A DNA stretch of 64,000 nucleotides from Hyperoplus lanceolatus (taxonomy: Eukaryota; Chordata; Actinopteri; Uranoscopiformes; Ammodytidae). Shown here in pieces: positions 58,501 to 64,000 of the stretch (position 1 is its first letter; the number at the start of each line of letters is the position of its first letter). The translations under genes and the position numbers were made by a program. The notes beneath the pieces are model-generated. The model did no database searches. It was not told the DNA's origin and was given only the letters and a program-made list of their open reading frames with translations. Location of the stretch: assembly GCA_026929865.2 (NCBI GenBank), contig CM049397.1, positions 2,053,501 to 2,117,500 on the forward strand, written 5' to 3'.

Positions 58501-61480
58501 AGTTTTATTTATTTATCAGTGTTATCGCTCAAATAATATAAATTAACATAATATAAAAGTTTAGGCCACAATTTCTTTACATATAGGTGAAGAAAAAGTG
58601 GTCTGAGTAAAATCGCCAAATTTGCATGTTGCTGCTCTGAAATGCAACTTTATGTAGACTGGCGGAAGCCAGCTGGACCCTGAAACTGACCCGACTGAAG
58701 ACCGTGTGACCGGAGGAGACGCACCAACTGTCCCATTATGGTAAATATTGAATAGGCTACAAGTAGCCTACTTTTAAACTTTTTACGCATGTCGTGTTTT
58801 TTTTTCTCCATGAAATAAATACACGTCTGCAGGGATGTTGATGTTTAGAATGTTTAAGCCATTTCAGATGCACTACTCCAAGGGTGTTCTAAAAACAAGT
58901 AACACATTTTGCGTTTTACTTTATGACAGATGCGCTTGGCACAAGTGGTCAGCTGTCAGCTGCACAAACCGGCCTGTATTCAGCTCCACAGAGCCAGGCA
59001 ACCACCAGCTGTGAGAGCGCCACACTGGACCATCACTACAGAGGTCCCGGCCCAAAAAAACAAGCTGAAACGAAATAAATCGCTCACTTGTAGCGACCAA
59101 TGACACATTAAAAGAAAAACCAAAATCTCAAATGCGTCAAATAAAGTGTAAAGCTGAATGTTGTGCATTGTATTTTTCTTATAAAGAGCAGCCTACCACC
59201 TGCATACATATTTAATACTTCACATAGAAGCGATGAATGAATGCAGCCCCCGTGCTGCAAAGTCCCCCCAGCTGCTCAAAGGAGGAGACAACTGCCCTTA
59301 CACAGTCCAATGCAGCTCGGTGGCCTGTGTGCACACGATAATCAGTGCTCCTACTCAGTTGCATTTTTATTATTTTTTTTAGATATTTTTTGGCATTTTT
59401 CATGCTTTTTATTGACAGTGTGAAGAGACAGAGTTGAAATGGGGTAGAGAGGGGAGTGACATGCAGAGAACCCGGGTTTGCTGCTGGGCCCGACCCGGCG
59501 GGGGACTCCTTACTGAGCTAAGGGCGCCCCCTCAGTTGCATTTTTAACTGATTAATATGTTTATTTCAGTCTGAACAAACGCTGCATTAGTATGATCTTA
59601 TAAACATTGTCCACCCAAAGTCATCGTCTACCCGGCACAGCCGGCACTGAAAGTCCATGCTGTTCACAAACTTGCATACACGAGGTTAGAGCTGGCGTGA
59701 GATTTGAGCATACCCTGCGCTCACGTCCAAATTGATAGATGCCGAAGTTTGCGAGGAAGTGTGCGTACACCCACTATACCGGTGTACACACGTTTGATAA
59801 ATGAGGCTCAGCGTGAGTTAAATGATACTGTTTCCTTGGACAGTTTACATTTGGAGAAGTTTTTGACAAATACAATTTCTATTTCAGGAACACACAAGAG
59901 GAAATGAGACCTGTCTGCCGTGCTGTAAGGAAAACGTTACGCACTGCTTGTATGGACTCTCTGACAGGTATGAATAGTTTATCTGTTATTATGCTTTCAG
60001 TGTCGCACTTTCATTGTCTCACAGCGTGTCTGTTTAAGAGGTATGCCTCGAACCTTACAGTTAACTGACATGCTCACAGGGCATAAGTCTTTCATTGCAG
60101 AAGGGAAACACCTTCATGAGGTAATATTCATAAATTGTATTTAGCACAAGCCAAAGTTGTGTTTGGTCGCTGGCTATGGAGATATTTTCCATTCATCTCT
60201 TTCAATGTAATACTCATAATCCACATTCTGGCATGGACTGATTGACCTGAGGTCACAGTGTCCTATCATTCTCACCCAGCATGTTATTGGGACAACCTTT
60301 TATTTGCCTTTGTCACTTCTTTTGATACAAATGACTTGAAGATAAAGCATTATTTATCTCGAATGGTTCTCCCTATAATGTCATGGCTTTGCTGTTTTCT
60401 CTCGTTCATCTTGACCCTCAGGCATTAAACCAGCTGAAGGCAAGCAAGTGACATGGCCTAAGTCAGTGGTCACCTACACAGGTAAGACTATCGTCATGAA
60501 CGTTGTCAACCGAAGGAATCGCTTTGGAGAGAGTCTGCTCCACAAAGCGGTGTTGGAGAGAGACATTCGAATGCTCAGAGACATCCTGAAGCTGGGAACA
60601 GATGTCAACGTGGCTGATAACGCAGGTACTCAATCTGCTTTTCAAACCGACACGTGTTGAAAGTTTCCATATGCTGCTGCACATATTTATAACGTTAACC
60701 AATAAGTCATCATTTAGATATTTACATATTGCTTGTTTCATTACAGCTATTATTTTTATTGTCATTTCCACATACAGTATTCTAATTCGTCTACATTTTA
60801 TTTTATTTAAAGAATAAGAAGTTTGCTTTATATTTATATTGTGCACCTTATCACTACACTCTTATCTGCATTGTGTCCTTGCTGTACTGTTGTGTTTATT
60901 TGTGCCTCCGGTGTTGCTCTCTTCTTTTGTATTTTACTTCTATATTGCATTGTTGAGAGGAGCCTGGGACATAGGAATTTCCTTGCCAATGCCTGCTGCT
61001 GTAATTGTTGTACATATCGTTAGCCTCGTAGCATAATTGCCTAAATCATATTTACTCTACTCTACTTTTACTCTACATCTATTCTACATGTACTCTACTT
61101 TCACCTACTTTATAACCCTTAAAATATGACTTAGGCAATTATGCTATTAGGCAAACCAAAAGTAGATGTAGAGTAAAGTAGATGTAGAATACAAGTGGAG
61201 TAGAGTAAATAGGATTTAGGCAATTATGCTATTTCTCAACTATGAGGCTAACGATATGACAAATAAAGCATCTTGAATCATCACGGCATATTGACTGTAC
61301 AATGAGTTTGTGTGTGGTGTTGTGTATGTCTTTTCAGGCTGGAGTCCTCTTCATGAAGCAGCCCTGTCCGGTCAGTATGAGGCCTGTGTGGATCTGATCC
61401 AGGCTGCAGCTCAGGTCAACACTGTGTCACACAGTGGAGTCACACCATTACATGATGCCATCAGAAATGGACATGATATG
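55508..61480 (+). CDS. ankrd31: Ankyrin-repeat protein, probably ANKRD31 (5' part)
   Basis: ANKRD31 is a meiotic chromosome protein that helps place recombination initiation. Five exons: 55508-55529, 57627-57804, 59888-59967, 60422-60625 and 61338-61480. Every junction is GT-AG and the phases chain (1, 2, 1, 1, 0), giving the first 209 residues. The start MFNLILR is short and rests mainly on phase. Residues to about 125 are basic and unstructured. Ankyrin repeats begin at about residue 126 (RFGESLLHKAVLERD, then DVNVADNAGWSPLHEAALSG, then GVTPLHDAIRNGHDM). The next repeat would lie beyond the window. The name rests on divergent adjacency to hmgcr, as in mammals, and on ankyrin content; another ankyrin gene is possible. 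Confidence 0.68.
55809..57108. mobile_element. hAT element with near-exact 8-bp duplication, in ankrd31 intron 1
   Basis: Ends TAGTGTTGCCACCCG and the inverse CAGGGTGGCAACCCTA. Flanks ATCCCGGC (55801-55808) and ATCCCGAC (57109-57116) differ by one base. No transposase. Holds a second element. Confidence 0.85.
56392..56969. mobile_element. TIR element with 9-bp duplication, nested in hAT
   Basis: Ends TAGCCTGGCATTCCCAGACC and an inverse ending GGATTTCCAGGCTA. CCAGATTGA is repeated exactly at 56383-56391 and 56970-56978. 578 bp, non-coding. Confidence 0.85.
57805..59887 (+). other. ankrd31: ankrd31 intron 2
   Basis: Mostly unassigned sequence, including two TTTGATAAATG-type repeat ends (58140-58215, 59795-59810). 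A tRNA-derived SINE lies at about 59360-59532 on the minus strand, with a head reading GGGGGCGCCCTTAGCTCAGT and a GA-rich body. Confidence 0.6.
60820..61285 (+). repeat. Interspersed repeat carrying a MITE
   Basis: Reverse-oriented copy of 47763-47965, with TTGAGAGGAGCCTGGGA and CTGCTGTAATTGTTGTACAT, split by the element at 61018-61253, then ATATGACAAATAAAGCATC. In ankrd31 intron 4. Confidence 0.8.
61018..61253. mobile_element. Fold-back MITE, copy 2, with ATAT duplication
   Basis: Same family as 49879-50103, flanked by ATAT at 61014-61017 and 61254-61257. The unoccupied repeat at 47763-47965 has a single CATATG at the matching place. Confidence 0.9.
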
Positions 61481-61507
61481 GTATTATATATATATACCAT
61501 ATATATA

Positions 61508-63141
61508 CAGTATCTCACAAAAGTGAGTACACCCCTCACATTTCTTCAAATATTTCATTATATCTTTTCATGGGACACCACTGAATAAATGACACTTTGA
61601 TACAATGTAAAGTAGCGTGTGTACAGCTTATATAACAGTGTAAATTTACTGTCCCCTCAAAATAACTCGACACACAGCCATTAATGTCTAAACTGCCGGT
61701 TACAAAAGTGAGTACACCCCTGAGTTAAAATGTCCAAATTGGGCCCAAAGTGTCAATATTTTGTGTGGCCACCATTATTTTCCAGCACTACCTTAACACT
61801 CATGGGCATGGAGTTCACCAGAGCTTCACAGGTTGCCACTGGAATCCTCTTCCCCTCATTCATGACAACATCACGGAGCTGGTGGATACTGGAGACCTTG
61901 CGCTCCTCCATCTCCTGTTTTAAGAAGCCCCAAAGATGCTCAATAGGGTTTAGGTCTGGGGACATGCTTGGCAGTCCATAACCTTTACCCTCAGCTTCTT
62001 TAGCAACCATGGTCGTTAGGAGGTGTGTTTGGGGTCGTTATCATGCTGCAATACTGCCCTGCGGCCCAGTTTACGAAGGGAGGGGATCATGTTCTGCTTC
62101 AGTATGGCACAGTACATGTTAGAATTCAATGAACTGTAGATCCCCAGTGCTGGCAGCACTCATGCAGCCCCAGACCATGACACTCCAACCACCATGCTTG
62201 ACTATAGGCAATACACACTTGTCTTTGTACTCCTCACCTGTTTGCTACCACACACTCTTAACACCATCTGAACCAAATAAATGTATCTTGGTCTCATCAG
62301 ACCACAGGACATGGTTGCAGTCATCCATGTCCGTAGTCTGCTTGTCTTCAGCAAACTGTTTGTGGGGTTTATTTTGCATCATCTTTAGAATAGGCTCCTT
62401 CTCGGACGACAGCCATGCAGACCACTACGATGCAGAGTGCGGAGTATGGTCTGAGCCTACAAGTTGACCCCCAACCCCTTCAAGCCCTGCAGCAATGCTG
62501 GCAGCACTCATACGTCAATTTTCCAAAGCCAACCTCTTGGTATGACGCTGAAAACGTGCACTCAACCTTCTTAAACTGGGCTGCAGGGCAGTATTGCAAC
62601 ATGATAACGACCCCAAACACACCTCCAAGACAACCAGTGGCTTGCTAAAGAAGCTGAGGGTAAAGGTGATGGACTGGCCAAGCATGTCCCCAGACCTAAA
62701 CCCTATTGAGCATCTTTGGGGCTTCTTAAAACGGGAGATGGAGAAGCGCAAGGTCTCTAATATCGACCAGCTCCGTGATGTTGTCATGAATGAGTGGAAG
62801 ACGATTCCAGTGGGAACCTGTGAAGCTCTGGTGAACTCCATGCCCAAGAGGGTTAAGGTAGTGCTGGAAAATAATGGTGGCCACACAAAATATTGACACT
62901 TTGGGCCCAATTTGGACATTTTTTCTTAGGGGTGTACTCACTTTTGTTGCCTTCAGTTTAGACATTAATGGCTGTGTGTCAAGTTATTTTGAGGCAACAG
63001 TAAATTTACACTGTAATACAAGCTGTACACTGACTACTTTACATTATATCAAAGTGTCATTTCTTCAGTGTTGTCCCATGGAAAGATATAATGAAATATT
63101 TGAAGAAATGTGAGGGGTGTACTCACTTTTGTGAGATACTG
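61508..63141. mobile_element. Tc1-like transposon rearranged into a fold-back
   Basis: Both ends are CAGTATCTCACAAAAGTGAG followed by TACACCCC, flanked by TA (61506-61507, 63142-63143). The left two thirds carry a decayed minus-strand transposase: RTLHRSGLHGCRPRR near 62460, SDETKIHLFGSDG near 62280, and SPDLNPIEHLWGFLK with NNGGHTKY ending at 61756. From about 62570 a plus-strand copy of the transposase C-terminus, intact from QHDNDPKHTSKTT to NNGGHTKY (62597-62896), runs to the other end. The element therefore has two 3' halves and no 5' half. Confidence 0.85.
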
Positions 63142-63146
63142 TATAT

Positions 63147-63590
63147 TAGGGCTGTCAAAATTATCGTGTTAACGCAGGGTGATAACTTTCTGGAATTAAC
63201 GCGTTAATTTTTTTTAATCGCAATTAACGCATGTGCAGAATGATCCGCCCCGTGCATCCCACCGGCTCTGTACTACAGCCACTCCAACGTTGCGGCTGAC
63301 CCAGGATCAGTAGCTGCGCGCAGCCAAACATCACAGCATGCTAGCCCATGCCGTGTTTTAAACTGCTAACGGTCACGTCTGTGTCGGGGGCATATAGTAG
63401 GCTATATAAAATCAACTGCCGCGGGTGACAGTTGATGTCAGGAGCAACAGGAGGAGAAACATTGTCCGCTCTATTCAGAGCCCGCGAGGACACAAACGTC
63501 TGCAGTTTTCAGAGGTGTGTGTGAGTAGACATCAACATAACGTCGGCTTCCTGGTACAAATGAACAGTCCCCTAGGACGTGTTCGCGCGT
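63147..63590. mobile_element. hAT-like element fragment
   Basis: Starts TAGGGCTGTCAAAATTATCG and includes GCAATTAACGCATGTGCAGA, the start of a hAT family that is very common in fish. The right end is not seen, and no transposase frame is evident. Confidence 0.6.
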
Positions 63591-63683
63591 ACACACACAG
63601 ACACACACCGACACACAGACACACACACAGACACACACACACACAGACACACACAAAGACACACACACACACACACACACAAA

Positions 63684-63730
<47 letters not shown>
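63591..63730. repeat. (CA)n/(CACAGA)n microsatellite
   Basis: Imperfect (CA)n with CAGA and CAAAGA interruptions. Confidence 0.9.
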
Positions 63731-63732
<2 letters not shown>

Positions 63733-64000
63733 CTGTAATCAAGTTGTATTCAAGAATGCACAATCTATAGATTCACTAAATAAATGCCATTATATAGCCT
63801 ATCCTATATCCTATGTCCTATATAGCCTATCCTATGCCCAAAGACATAGTAAAGAGACAGACCAATTGAATTATGGTGTGGTAGGTATATATTTTAGTTT
63901 GATTTAAATGTATTTTCAGTATTAAAACCATCATTTGGATTTTCAGTTAATAGAAATTCAAATTTTAAATGTACATATCCACCTTCTGTCCTTTATCTTT

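Noticed and set aside
60481-60486. Splice donor CAG-GTAAGA inside ankrd31 exon 4
   Set aside because: Reading through gives a continuous frame into the ankyrin repeats, and the phase fits only if the exon ends at 60625. Alternative use cannot be excluded.
62594-62896. Separate host gene for the intact 100-codon frame
   Set aside because: It is a Tc1 transposase C-terminus (SPDLNPIEHLWG) inside TA-flanked termini.

Overview
The window is vertebrate nuclear DNA, almost certainly from a teleost fish. The evidence is split genes with GT-AG introns, long (CA/TG)n microsatellites, tRNA-headed SINEs of the kind common in spiny-rayed fishes, and a dense load of Tc1-like, hAT, piggyBac and Harbinger-like elements. 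Reading exons by hand on both strands recovers four protein genes. Three are not visible as long open frames because their exons are short.

Layout: (1) 1-6797, plus strand: the 3' end of a ZO-2 gene (tjp2), four C-terminal exons ending in the PDZ ligand DTEL. (2) 6798-20551: a long intergenic stretch. Its core (11362-about 18260) is a Tc1-like element split by an L1/Tx1-type LINE and by two related IS630/Tc1-type elements, one of which carries a 1.3 kb GA-rich minisatellite in its transposase gene. A decayed piggyBac element (18687-20424) follows. (3) 20552-26330, minus strand: a complete five-exon frataxin gene (fxn, 180 aa). (4) 26331-36384: gene-poor and transposon-rich, with a THAP-domain relic, a 300-bp-arm palindrome and a three-level nest of a MITE and two LINEs. 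(5) 36385 to about 54640, minus strand: a complete HMG-CoA reductase gene (hmgcr), one untranslated and 19 coding exons, 881 aa, with all catalytic residues. (6) 55508-61480, plus strand: the first five exons of an ankyrin-repeat gene, most likely ankrd31, divergent from hmgcr as in mammals; it runs off the right edge.

The genes do not form an operon-like unit. Hmgcr is the rate-limiting enzyme of sterol synthesis in the ER, frataxin acts in mitochondrial Fe-S cluster assembly, ZO-2 is a tight-junction scaffold and ANKRD31 is a meiotic protein. The linkage itself is informative: human FXN and TJP2 are neighbours on 9q21, and HMGCR and ANKRD31 are neighbours on 5q13.

No new enzyme system or defence system was found. 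The most interesting signals concern RNA splicing and element nesting. Intron 18 of hmgcr starts with (AC)n at the donor and ends with (GU)n at the acceptor, a layout reported to let teleost introns fold and splice without a normal polypyrimidine tract. Several other acceptors in hmgcr and fxn abut long (UG)n tracts. Many transposon insertions can be dated relative to each other from exact target-site duplications. All exon calls come from reading frames, splice phases and remembered family sequence; no alignment or database search was run.
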